The position numbers were made by a program, and so were the translations under genes. The notes under the pieces are model-generated. The model made no database searches. It was not told where the DNA came from and saw only the letters and a program-made list of their open reading frames with translations. Shown one piece after another: positions 1 to 8,153 of a stretch of 19,275 bases of DNA. This DNA is from Zygnema cylindricum (Eukaryota; Streptophyta; Zygnematophyceae; Zygnematales; Zygnemataceae), in the NCBI GenBank assembly GCA_037447655.1, contig JBBHKE010001330.1, positions 1 to 19,275 of the forward strand, given 5' to 3'. Every line of letters starts with the position of its first letter. Within the stretch, counting starts at the first letter, position 1.

Positions 1-408
1 TCCATAATTCTATTTTTTCCATTATTCTAATTAGGTTTTTTTTTCAATTAGCGTTAATAGTGGAAGTACACTGTGATGGAAATAGTGTGGCGTACGGACA
101 GGGTATCTCCGTACGAAATGGTACTTTTTGAATTACAAAGGCATAAAAAGACACTTAACATTATTGCGCACACATGTGAATGTGCACTGGAAGAAAGAGA
201 TGCAAACTCGTCGACAAAAATCACGTTCTCATATGTTCGTCCGTCGACCGTGTGAACAGCGCGACGGCGTACGAATTGTCAGATTTTGTTCGGATACACA
301 TATTACTGTAGACATCGAAAGGGCGGGTATTTATTATTCAGGACAACCCAAATTACAGTTAGGGATTGATTAGTATATATATTATTTTTCAAAAAAATAA
401 AATTTCCG

Positions 409-429
409 ATTAGTGTTAATAACACTAAT
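409..429. repeat. Perfect 10-bp inverted repeat with 1-nt centre
   Basis: The left arm ATTAGTGTTA (409-418) is exactly complementary to the right arm TAACACTAAT (420-429), around a single A. An A-rich run (391-402) precedes it and a T-run (429-438) follows, so a transcript could extend the pairing a little. It could be a decayed junction of two transposon ends or chance in AT-rich DNA. No neighbouring gene gives it a terminator role. Confidence 0.45.
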
Positions 430-985
430 TTTTTTTTTACGCTATTTATTCCTTTACTCTAATAGCTATTGACGGTGTAGTAAATTAGTAATGGAAGACA
501 CGGCAATCAGCAAACGTATCCGTACATTTACTTAAACAGCTACAGTAATGGAAGTCCGGAATTAGACTTTCTGGAAATCCTAGACGCTCCGGGACTGACA
601 ATTGGAAGTTTGGAAGTTCGAAATATGGTACGGACATTTCCGGTATGGACTTGTAGTTCGGTTATGATTTATGGATAATGACGGAATTACCGCTAAGGAC
701 AGTCCTGCTATATCGATGGAAATGTCTTTAGCACAGATTTTCCGGACCTACCAGTTACCACCAACGGCTTCGTACAATACAGTTGCAATTTCTATGTTCA
801 TGTACAAAGTGTTACCTGTAAAAAGTCAATTTGTATCTTCTTTGACCACTCTGAGACGAATGGACGTATATTTTGGCATTTTGCAGGCGTCTCACATGCT
901 TAAGAAATTAAAGGAAAAATTGTCATTTGTCATTCTAGTTGGTCGACTGTCCAAAAGAGTTTTGAAAGAACAACATGGAAGCAAC

Positions 986-1047
986 GTACAGTACTGTACC
1001 CTACGAACCGAGAGCTACAGTAGAGTACAATACTGTACTTTACTGTA
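986..1047. repeat. Cluster of GTAC-based palindromes
   Basis: GTACAGTACTGTAC at 986-999 is a perfect 14-bp palindrome containing three GTAC words. Just downstream, TACAGTAGAGTACA (1016-1029) pairs with TGTACTTTACTGTA (1034-1047) at 13 of 14 positions across a 4-nt loop. In all, six GTAC words lie within about 60 bp. It could form a cruciform or hairpin. In green plants GTAC is the core bound by SBP-domain factors, but no gene here is available to be regulated, so a function is only speculation. Confidence 0.5.
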
Positions 1048-1600
1048 CGAACGTATGACGATCAATAAGGTTTGCCACCGTTTTTTTTTTTTTTTGTTAC
1101 TAGCTACAAAAAATTGGTAGGCAAAAAATTTGTCCCCTGAAGGCCTGAAACTTTTGTGGCACGCATTACAATTTAGCGATCTACATTTCAACACGTGGCA
1201 CAGTGGTAAACGAGATAGAAGATACGATTTTTTTATTGCGCACGTGTGCATCTACGTACGGAAACTACGAGGAGTTTGTCGCATCATAAGGATAGTGCTG
1301 TAAACATTTACCGTTGGATAAAATCAGATTCAACCTCGCTGTTAAAGTTTTCTCCTAATGGTGCTCTATTCGACAAAATTGCAGTGTACGGAAGTGCTAT
1401 GTTTGAGAAACTAAAGTACATGTACGGAATGCATAAAAAATGTGTCAGATGCACCAATCACGTCCGGTCCTTTGAGGCCTTCTTGCAGGCGTTTGACTGT
1501 AAAACTGCATCTGTCTACAAGCGATACAGCCGATCTCAGCCGTCCATTTTCCTTCTAGGTTTTGACCAAATAATATATTGTATGACGTCAGATTAGCTCG

Positions 1601-3015
1601 AGGACGAGAATTCATACGGCAATTTTGGGGAAAGCAGTTGAATGTTGAGAGGACGCGTGTAACAACAGGAATCGTTGTTTGTACAGTTGAATTGCCGAAA
1701 TTGGTCTGCTCAAAAAGCTAGTACGGACGGTAAGATTGGAGGCAGTTGCCATATGTCGTACAAATCATTGCAGCTAACAAACGCGTCTTCGGAGTTACTC
1801 TGTACGGCCAACGGATGGCAATTAGGGTTTCAAATTGTAAGCAGCCTTTCATTGCGCGCCAAACAGCTGCCGGTCGCGAGTCCAGTTTTCGGCTTTAGCT
1901 GTACGGACAATTGAAGCCGCGCACTGACGACATAATGTAGCCGACGAGTGCCGACAAAGGGACCTTTTCGGATGGGAAAACGGAAAAAACGGAATATGTT
2001 TGCCGGATTCAACGAAAGTACAGTGGAATGGTTTCAGCGGTTCGGACTTCGGAGTTCGGACAGATCCAAGATTCGGTAAGATTTGCTGGGAGGCGCGCCA
2101 AAGCGAACATCCAGGACAGATTAGTAGTGAACTTGCCTACAAATTCGAGGAATGACAGCTGTAGCTAAATGCACAAGATAAGACGGTCCATCAATTTCGA
2201 CTGACACCAATTTTGGCCGATCCTCCAATTTGTGGCCCTTACGCTTTGTGGTGGTTAGTGGCTGCGGACAGTCCACCGACAATCGAAAAAAAAATGTTAA
2301 TAAAGCCGTAATAGGTAATAAACCATCGGGAGGTTTCTGTAATAGTACGGACAACATAACATTACTTACTGTACTTGTAGTATCCTGGATTAAAGAGCCA
2401 TCGGGGTTGGTGTCTGAAAACAGGCTGTCGTATAGGTTATGCTTTGAGTGGTATTAAAATAACTAAAACCTACATTTCCGTACCATGTACTTGCGTACCA
2501 AAACATTGTACCAAGAAGGAAACCACGAAGAAGCTGGAAGGACGGCAGAAGAAAGAGAGTTACGAAAGAATATATTTCGGCAAAGAAATTCGTTTGGATT
2601 CTGGTGGCACATGCCCTGAGTGACGTGTGAAATCTCCGGTGGTGGTCCATCCGACACGTGTTTTTATCTTGCACGTGTAATGAATCTACACGCTCTATAT
2701 TTGACCAGCCACCTCCCCGAGGTGGGTACCTAAATAGGAAATACATAACCGGAGAGAGCGATTCCTTCGCGGAAGAATACCCAATAAGAATCCAACGGTC
2801 AATGATAGCTCCCGGACCTCTGGAGAATCTTGGTCGGACTTTCTGTTTGCTGTAATGCTGTTTTGCCAAAGAAACAAAATAACAGTACGGCATGGTACGA
2901 AAGGGTACGGGTTTCTGCAAACACCCTCACTTTTCCCTAACACTGTTCGACGCCCCTTAAATTTCGACACTTTAATGCCTCTTCTCCCCAGGCGCCGACA
3001 GTAATCGTACGGCGG
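1601..3015. other. Unrecognised GTAC-rich non-coding stretch, right part
   Basis: No recognisable gene. The longest open frame (minus strand, 2390-2920, 176 aa) has an unstructured composition, no known motif and competing open frames on both strands, so I do not call it. GTAC words remain common, for example four within 2478-2519 and three within 2883-2907. Codon-like periodicity, splice sites or a poly-A signal could not be established by reading. This may be the body of an old non-autonomous element whose right side carries the inverted repeats near 3016 and 3729. Confidence 0.45.
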
Positions 3016-3088
3016 TAAGGGTGACGTTCCATTAGACGAAAAGTGGGGTTCGTTACTGGACGCCGTACATTTTCGTACTGTGCCGTAC
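3016..3088 (-). repeat. Inverted repeat copy 1 (pairs with 3729-3802)
   Basis: The reverse complement of this segment aligns with 3729-3802 at roughly 75% by eye. The best-conserved stretch reads CCAGTAACGAACCCCACTTT here and CCAGTAATGAACCTCACTTT in the partner. In translation both contain a similar peptide of the form (V/N)TFRLMExHP, which may only reflect DNA similarity. The copies are about 640 bp apart in opposite orientation. They could be inner parts of terminal inverted repeats of a foldback or MITE-like element, or two fragments of a dispersed repeat. Confidence 0.5.
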
Positions 3089-3223
3089 AAGGTCGTACCA
3101 TTTTTGTTTCTTTGTCAGACGAAACATCATTACTGGAAAGCTGTCGGGAAGCTCCAATGATGTAGGCGTAATTCCTGACCGTTGGATGTTTCACATTTTG
3201 AGATCCGTGAAGCAATCGAGCAC

Positions 3224-3280
3224 ATCATCTAGTGAGCCCCAACTCTCCTCGACGAGGAGAGTTGGGGCCCACTAGATGAT
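3224..3280. repeat. 57-bp near-perfect palindrome
   Basis: Arms 3224-3251 and 3253-3280 are complementary at 27 of 28 positions around one central A (3252). The single mismatch is A3234 against C3270. Each arm contains GCCCCAACTCTCCTCG or its complement, which is GC-richer than the flanks. A palindrome this long with virtually no spacer can extrude as a cruciform and is usually unstable in replication. It is most simply a head-to-head junction of two transposon ends or a recent foldback. No coding gene adjoins it, so a transcription-terminator role is not supported. Confidence 0.85.
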
Positions 3281-3501
3281 TGCCATTGGTACACGTGAAA
3301 AATAAAAAAATATCTACGTTGTACAAGCGATCACAGGCCTCCACGTCGTACATGCCATGTGCCTCCTGCCACGTTGAATGCAGGTCAGGTGAAAATATCC
3401 TCGCACGCTCCGTCTGACATCCACCGACATTTCAACGGATGGTGGAGGAGGCGTCACGGCACATTCTTCGACGGTGGTGTTCGTTGGATTTGATTCCCGC
3501 C

Positions 3502-3585
3502 TGTCCGAAGGCGCGTGACATATGTCCGAAGGCGCATGGCCTATGTCCGAATGCGCGTGGCCTACGTGCGAAGGCGCGTGGTTCT
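3502..3585. repeat. 21-bp tandem repeat, four units
   Basis: Four units of the form TGTCCGAAGGCGCGTGGCCTA start at 3502, 3523, 3544 and 3565. The first three differ by a few substitutions and the fourth is more diverged at both ends. The array is GC- and CpG-rich compared with its flanks. It resembles a minisatellite. On the minus strand it would encode four 7-residue repeats, but nothing else supports translation. Confidence 0.85.
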
Positions 3586-3728
3586 TAAGTGACCTTTCCA
3601 CGCGTGCTTGCTTCGAAAACACATAATCGGACGGTCGACGTTGTCGCCCAAAAAGTTTGGAGAATCTTGACGAATCTACAGTAATCATGTTCGAATAAAA
3701 AAAAAACAGTACGGCCATGTACGAGAAT

Positions 3729-3802
3729 GCGTCGGCACTGTACAAAAATGCACTTTTTCCAGTAATGAACCTCACTTTTCGCCTGATGGAGGTCCACCCT
3801 AA
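3729..3802 (+). repeat. Inverted repeat copy 2 (pairs with 3016-3088)
   Basis: This is the partner of the segment at 3016-3088 in opposite orientation. Weaker similarity appears to continue outward to about 3830, with ATTAACCTTTAAGTTG here against a related AT-rich stretch near 2955-2975. The pair encloses the 57-bp palindrome and the 21-bp minisatellite, which is compatible with a composite or foldback element. No target-site duplication could be identified. Confidence 0.5.
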
Positions 3803-3833
3803 GGGCGGACTTCCATTAACCTTTAAGTTGCCA

Positions 3834-3885
3834 AAGTCCATTTTATTGGACTATTTTCTAAAAAGTCCAATTCATTTGGACTTTT
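3834..3885. repeat. Clustered AGTCCAA/TTGGACT inverted half-sites with hairpin
   Basis: AAAAGTCCAA (3861-3870) and TTGGACTTTT (3876-3885) form a perfect 10-bp stem with loop TTCAT. Two more copies of the core lie just upstream: AAGTCCA at 3834 and TTGGACT at 3846-3852. The second could pair alternatively with 3864-3870. A related hairpin (AAAAATCCA and TGGATTTTT) occurs at 4041-4064. Function is unknown; these could be remnants of transposon termini. Confidence 0.55.
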
Positions 3886-4089
3886 GGAAAAACTTGTTGT
3901 TTCTTCCGATTCTTACGTTTCAGTAAAAATTCGACTAAGTCAAAGTTTATTAAATTAAAGTCTTCTACAAAATTAAAATATAAAAACCCAAAACCGAACA
4001 CATCCACGACTTAGGCTGTTGGTCATCTAAACAGTGTACAAAAAATCCACTACATTGGATTTTTCAGGTATTAACTTGGAAGAAATGAT
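3886..4089. other. AT-rich spacer with a small hairpin
   Basis: No gene. It contains the 9-bp hairpin at 4041-4064 (arms 4041-4049 and 4056-4064, loop CTACAT). This hairpin lies 180 bp after the similar one at 3861, close to the period of the satellite that follows, so the array may once have extended further left. Sequence similarity between the two intervals is otherwise weak. Confidence 0.4.
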
Positions 4090-5190
4090 TTTTCACCGTC
4101 GATTGTCAGATTTTGACGTAGAAAAGCACGTTTCTTAGCGTTTGATGTCTTTTTCACGAGGAAATTAGCGGCGCACAATTCTGATTTGACGTTTGAAAGT
4201 TGTGTCCAAATTAACTGACCAAGTACTCCAAGAAATAGGTCGGGTCAACTATCATCCTTATAACAAACAGATTTTCGCAATCGCTCACCAGATTTTGACT
4301 TGCTATATGTCGTTGCGTAGCTTTTGAAGTTTTTTTTTTCGTAAAAAATAAATGCGCGTGTTTTCGGTGTCTCGTTGTAAATACGACGCGGTACGCGACA
4401 AAGGGAGTAGATGCAATTTCATAACTTGTTTTAAACACTCAATTTTTCCGTTTTGCTCGCCGGATTTTGGCTTGAAAAAGCTCGTTGTCTAGCTTTAGAG
4501 GTCTTCTTTTCGGTAGAATTTACGAAACTTCAATCCGGTGTTTCTTTGCGAAGTTAAAGCTGAAATACGGCGCGGTACTTGAAGAAGGGAGTGGATGTGG
4601 GCTCATAACTTGTTAAACACTCGGTTTTTTCCGTTTTCGCTCGCCGGATTTTGGGTTGTAATAGCTCGTAGTCTAGCTTTAGAAGTCTTATTGCTGGCAG
4701 AATTTACGGAACGTCAATCGGGTGTTTCTTTATGAAGTACTCGAAGAAGGGAGTGGATGAGGGCTCATAACTTGTTAAACACGGGGTTTTTCCGTTTCCC
4801 TCGCCGGATTTTGGCTTGCGATAAGTCGTTGTCTAGCTTTACAAGTCTTATTGTTGGTAGAATTTACAGAACGTCAATCCGGTGTTTGTTTACGAAGTTA
4901 TAGCCGAAATACGGCGCGGTACCCGAGGAAGGGATTTGATGCAATTTTATGACTTGTTAGCACTTGGTCTTTCCGTTTCCCTCGCCTTATTTTGGCTTGC
5001 GACAAGTCGCTGCGTAGATTTTGAAGTATTGTTTTCGTCAATATTAAGTGTGCGTGATTCCGGTGTGTCGCTGTAAAGATACGCTCGAAATACGGCCCGA
5101 TACGCTAGGAAGAGAGGCTCGGTCGATTGCGGCTATTGGTAACAACCGGGTTTTTCTCACCGGATTTTGGCTTGCGATAAGTCGTTGCGT
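4090..5190. repeat. Degenerate ~176-bp tandem satellite, about six units
   Basis: The landmark TTTTG within (C)CGGATTTTGGCTTG recurs at 4111, 4293, 4465, 4649, 4809, 4990 and 5165. That gives spacings of 182, 172, 184, 160, 181 and 175 bp. Other blocks repeat in fixed order: TAAGTCGTTGTCTAGCTTT, AATTTACGGAACGTCAATC, AAATACGGCGCGGTAC, GAAGAAGGGAGTGGATG and CATAACTTGTTAAACAC. The third complete interval (4649-4809) is short because the AAATACGGCGCGG block is missing. The first unit is the most diverged and the last stops near 5190. Frames are interrupted, so it is not a protein repeat. Unit length is near that of many centromeric or heterochromatic satellites, but six diverged units prove no such role. 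Confidence 0.85.
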
Positions 5191-5336
5191 TCTCATTCTT
5201 ACGTTCGTTGAGTATCATCTTTCTCTATGGTTCCCCATGTTTCTCACCCGATTATTTATGTTGATAGCTGGTTCGAAAGCATAACGTCTTGTTTTTCTCG
5301 GTGCTCACTTCTTCAAAATACGTTCAATATATCTCA
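5191..5336. other. Spacer between satellite and piggyBac remnant
   Basis: No gene or clear repeat. This would be the 3' flank of the minus-strand transposase, where a piggyBac element would carry its terminal inverted repeat and TTAA target. I could not identify a convincing CCCT-type terminus or TTAA boundary. Confidence 0.4.
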
Positions 5337-6690
5337 CTATTCCTCCATGTTATTTTCCTCTTCTTTATGCAACATTTGCAATTTCCTCATCTTTTTCAAC
5401 TGATCTTTTTCTTTTTTTCTCTCGGCTTCGTGGTACTTGTCGAAGCAAACGTTGCGACACAAGGGCACTTCACACTTTTTACAATCGTATCTAGTCTGAT
5501 GCCTTCCCGTGGACTTCCCTTTCCATTCTTTTGCTTTCGCGCGACAAATTTTGTGGGAACACTCTAGCCCGTTTGAGTGTGCAAACGCGCACTCTTTACA
5601 ATTGGCACTAATTTCCTCACGGCCGCCAGCTCGTTTGGCGTATTTAGGGATTTCGTGCAACGACACCGATACATGTTTTTCCCCCGTCAAAGATGGACCC
5701 CCTGCAGCCATTTTAAAGCCGTATTCACTAATCGCATTCCTTTCCAATAATTCTTTTTGGAGCAAGTCCAAAAATTATTCTTTTGTGGTGTGCGGATTTC
5801 CTTCCGCCTCGTGTAGCATGTTGTACAGGATCAAAGCATTTCTCATTGCTCCGTCCAACAATCCCATAAAGAGTTTCAACCACCATCGACGTTGATGTAT
5901 ATGGTCCTTTGCAAAGTTGCCCCTTCCAAACAAGCTCGGTTAAACTTGTCTACTCCTCCTTTGTATTTGTTATACATTATTACACACTGTGACCGCACTA
6001 TTTGGCTACCTTCTCTGCATCGCTGAACAAATTCGGGACGAGCTCCGAAACACGTGGACAACATCCACACCGAGGGAACAACATTTCGTTTGTTCACCCA
6101 CACACATGTCATCATACCCTCTTGGTCACACAACTCGAAACTTGAGTCACCCAACTTAGGCACCCTCTTCGTCACCCCATCTGTTTGTCTTTTTAGCCCA
6201 TTTAACAACTTTTCATCCGGGTAACTCAAAGAGGTTAAGCTTTTCTTTGTTCCGCTACGCTTTCGCACCAACATTGTTCCTAAAGCCCCCCACCCCTTTT
6301 CACTCCTCAACCACCGGAAAATGGGAACTCCTGTATACATTCTATCCATCACTACGACTATTTCGTCCTCCTTTATCGGTTCACATAACGCCCTTACGAT
6401 CCTTGCTCTAGCACCAACTCCACTGAGTTCTCCCCTTTTGACGTCTATCTCGTAGGTTAGTTAACACATTGTCACAGCGTCGTTTAGAGCGAACTGTTGC
6501 ATCCCGTGTTATGACTTAGCTTTATTGGAAGAGAAACGTTTTATAGGGTTCAACATACTATTGTCCAGAATCCATCTCTCGTCCAAACTCAAATAAGTTT
6601 CAGGCCGATAATATTGCATGAACGTTTTTTTATGCTCATCCATCAACGGTTCAACCTGTCCACCACGCACACTTTGCAGAGTTAATTGTA
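5337..6690 (-). pseudogene. PiggyBac-type transposase pseudogene (DDE_Tnp_1_7 plus C-terminal Cys-rich domain)
   Basis: Read on the minus strand, this is the central and C-terminal part of a piggyBac transposase. Such enzymes excise and integrate DNA transposons at TTAA in the nucleus. In order: a YYRPETYLSLDERWILDNSM stretch (first Asp motif, usual form LSIDESM); VVMDRMYTGVPIF (second Asp, usual form VYxDNYYTS); VIMYNKYKGGVDKFNR (third Asp, usual form YNKxMGGVD); then QRRWWLKLFMGLLDGAMRNA. The tail (5771-5337) holds CKEC, KICRAKAKEW, YDCKKCEVPLC and VCFDKYHE, the cysteine/histidine pattern of the piggyBac C-terminal zinc-binding domain, followed by a Lys-rich end. Breaks: at least two in-frame stops near 6480-6520, a stop and frame change between 5876 and 5771, and no N-terminal domain upstream of about 6690. 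It spans about 440 residues where intact proteins have about 550-600. The family call is strong, and the copy cannot make a full protein. Confidence 0.88.
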
Positions 6691-6789
6691 GTGTAGGTGT
6701 TTAATTTTTAAAGGCTAACATAAACAACAAATATTCATGGTCTTACCATGTAAATGCAAAGGACACCTTACCTGCCATAAGCTTAACGT
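6691..6789. other. Junction between piggyBac remnant and LINE remnant
   Basis: Short AT-rich stretch with no recognisable coding. The piggyBac similarity fades out near 6690 and the plus-strand LINE frame begins about 6790, directly after a stop. It presumably marks where one element was truncated by, or inserted beside, the other. Confidence 0.35.
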
Positions 6790-7150
6790 TGCGGATCATC
6801 GTGCTGTGAGACTCCTCTTCTATCCAAAGGCATTGGTGTGTTAGGTTGCCCGCTCGGTTATGATTTATACATCAAGCAATTTCTTGATTTTGCTCTTCAT
6901 ACTGATTTGTCTCATGTGGATGACCTTCCTAAACTTTCTGATCCCCAAGTGGCTTTTGCACTTTTGCCCTAGTCTTTCCCCCATCGCCCCTTCTACCTTA
7001 CTTGTACTTCGACGGCCCGTGTTGCCTCCGCTGCCTATTTGGGAAGTTGGTGCCATGTTGCCTCCAACATTGTCGTTTGTTTTTATGATGGAGACACTCC
7101 TATACTTGCTACCGTTTTACCCCGAGTTTTGAAGATTGTGCTTACCTTCT
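6790..7150 (+). pseudogene. LINE-like (non-LTR) reverse-transcriptase protein, C-terminal fragment, left half
   Basis: The plus-strand frame from about 6790 reads a GIGVLGCPLG motif, then FLDFALHTDL and LSDPQVAFALL. This resembles the post-RT region of non-LTR retrotransposon proteins of the form LGxPxG...LxDPQVALxLL. After a stop and frame shift near 6970-6990, a second frame carries ARVASAAYLGSW, similar to the (A)PAAYxAS motif further downstream in the same proteins, and stays open to the Gypsy insertion at 7150/7151. The spacing between the motifs is shorter than I would expect, so an internal deletion is likely. The continuation lies at 12805-12959. This is recognition by motif pattern only. 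No RT catalytic motif is present, so it is a dead 3' fragment. Confidence 0.6.
7146..7150 (+). repeat. Target-site duplication of Element 1, left copy (CTTCT)
   Basis: CTTCT directly precedes the TGTAA terminus of the 3' LTR. The same five bases occur at 12800-12804 beside the outer remnant of the other LTR. Five base pairs is the usual target duplication length for Ty3/Gypsy integrases. The LINE frame is continuous across the two flanks when one copy is counted, which supports the match beyond chance. Confidence 0.7.
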
Positions 7151-8111
7151 TGTAATAGATCTCCTACCTCTCAGAAAATCCCATTACTACAACCAATATC
7201 AACCATACATTTCACACATTGGAAAATGCACATCCACATTGGAAAGCACTCACATAAGGATATACTTTAAATTAGAAGAAGCTTTTGTCCGCATAACATT
7301 AACTTGGTCTCTTGCCATCATGGCCAAACCTTTCTTTTAAAGTGTTTTCCACTACTCTCCACTCTTTATAATTATATCTCTACTTAAACATTACTTAGTT
7401 AGTAAGAGATTTCAGTGCAAAAATGCTATTGCTCCAATTTGGTTTTAATCGCTCAAAACTAAGATCAGTCAGAATTTCCACAAAGATTTCCAAAGGAAAA
7501 GATACCTACTCTTCTCTTAGACTTCACTATTTATCCATCATCGCCCTAGACTAGCTAGGCCAGAGTCAACGCTCCGTTAAACAGGTTTTTCTTGGGCCAA
7601 TCATTGATAAGCTAGGACTCGGATTGACGAATGCAAAAACGTGCGAAGTCACTTACTTACTACATAGGATTTACTAACCAATCAAACTGTGCATTTACGT
7701 AACATTTACGTGCAAAAGTGCGCGCCAAGCAAAACGCGACTTCGCACGAACGTGCGTCGCAAATTTCAGACGCGAAACTAATGAATTTCCATAAAGTGAA
7801 AGTGACGTTTCGTACTAAAAATTGTACGAAAAGAACCATCTTGAGTACAAAACAAAGTATTGATTCATTTGGTACTTTTTAAACGTGCGCCTGAAATTCC
7901 GCGGCTAGTTTGACCCTTAACCCGTTACAATGAACACCCACTCGTTTTTTTGACCTCGCGTTATCGCCTAAATACACTAAAGGCTATATCTTTTAAAATA
8001 CAACTCCAAATCGTGCGATTTTTTCGCGGACGTCTACCAAATTCAAAACTGTATATTCGTTACACTCAAAAAATCATTTACGAAGAAGTTTGATCCACTA
8101 TTAGTGTTACA
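7151..8111 (-). repeat. 3' LTR of Element 1 (961 bp)
   Basis: On the plus strand it begins TGTAATAG and ends GTTACA, giving inverted TGTAA...TTACA termini. The polypurine tract abuts it at 8112. It aligns with the LTRs at 12127-12799, 12960-13935 (opposite orientation) and 18922-19275. It includes a conserved TATTTAT (7528-7534; ATAAATA in the element's direction) and an inverted repeat TTTCGTAC (7808-7815) with GTACGAAA (7824-7831). A CpG-rich block surrounds 7725-7760. Open frames inside it are shadows. Confidence 0.9.
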
Positions 8112-8124
8112 TCATCCCCTCCTT
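8112..8124 (-). promoter_or_regulatory. Polypurine tract of Element 1
   Basis: In the element's direction the bases just before the 3' LTR are AAGGAGGGGATGA, directly followed by TGTAAC. This is the expected RNase H-resistant primer for plus-strand DNA synthesis. The homologous tract of Element 2 has been deleted. Confidence 0.8.
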
Positions 8125-8153
8125 ATATTTAACCAACCTTAGTTAAAACATAT

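Larger units (their letters stand above)
1..1600. other. Unrecognised GTAC-rich non-coding stretch, left part
   Basis: No protein family is recognisable here in any frame. The longest open frames (plus strand, 671-1120, 149 aa, and 1246-1596, 116 aa) have no motif I recognise. The first runs through the palindromic GTAC cluster near 986-1047 and then a poly-T tract, which looks like chance coding. Seen directly: AT-rich ends (1-60 and 370-450), homopolymer runs, and frequent GTAC, often as GTACGG or CGTAC. It could be a decayed repeat, an intergenic region or an unannotated non-autonomous transposon. No promoter, tRNA or splice pattern stands out. Confidence 0.5.
3314..3841 (-). other. Low-confidence 175-codon open frame, likely not a gene
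   Basis: This minus-strand frame is open for 175 codons and is among the longest in the window. Its middle is the 21-bp tandem repeat, read as a heptapeptide of the form GHAPSDI, and its N-terminal part lies in the inverted repeat at 3729-3802. A short hydrophobic patch (about residues 42-52) is too weak to call a membrane segment. No family is recognised. Because 21 is a multiple of three, the repeat keeps any stop-free frame open, so the length is weak evidence for coding. Confidence 0.12.

Noticed and set aside
671-1120. 149-codon plus-strand open frame as a gene
   Set aside because: No recognisable motif, runs through GTAC palindromes and a poly-T tract, and competing frames of similar length exist nearby.
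2390-2920. 176-codon minus-strand open frame as a gene
   Set aside because: No family similarity recognised, and overlapping open frames on both strands suggest a chance stop-poor region.
3224-3280. Rho-independent transcription terminator
   Set aside because: No upstream gene, no U-tract directly after the stem, and the setting is eukaryotic.
4090-5190. CRISPR array
   Set aside because: Units of about 176 bp are diverged throughout, with no short identical repeats and unique spacers, and the context is eukaryotic.
5509-5895. 128-codon plus-strand frame
   Set aside because: It is the antisense shadow of the piggyBac C-terminal domain, which has clear motifs on the minus strand.
6860-7132. 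90-codon hydrophobic plus-strand frame as a membrane protein
   Set aside because: The neighbouring frame carries the LINE-like motifs; the hydrophobic composition is an out-of-frame effect.
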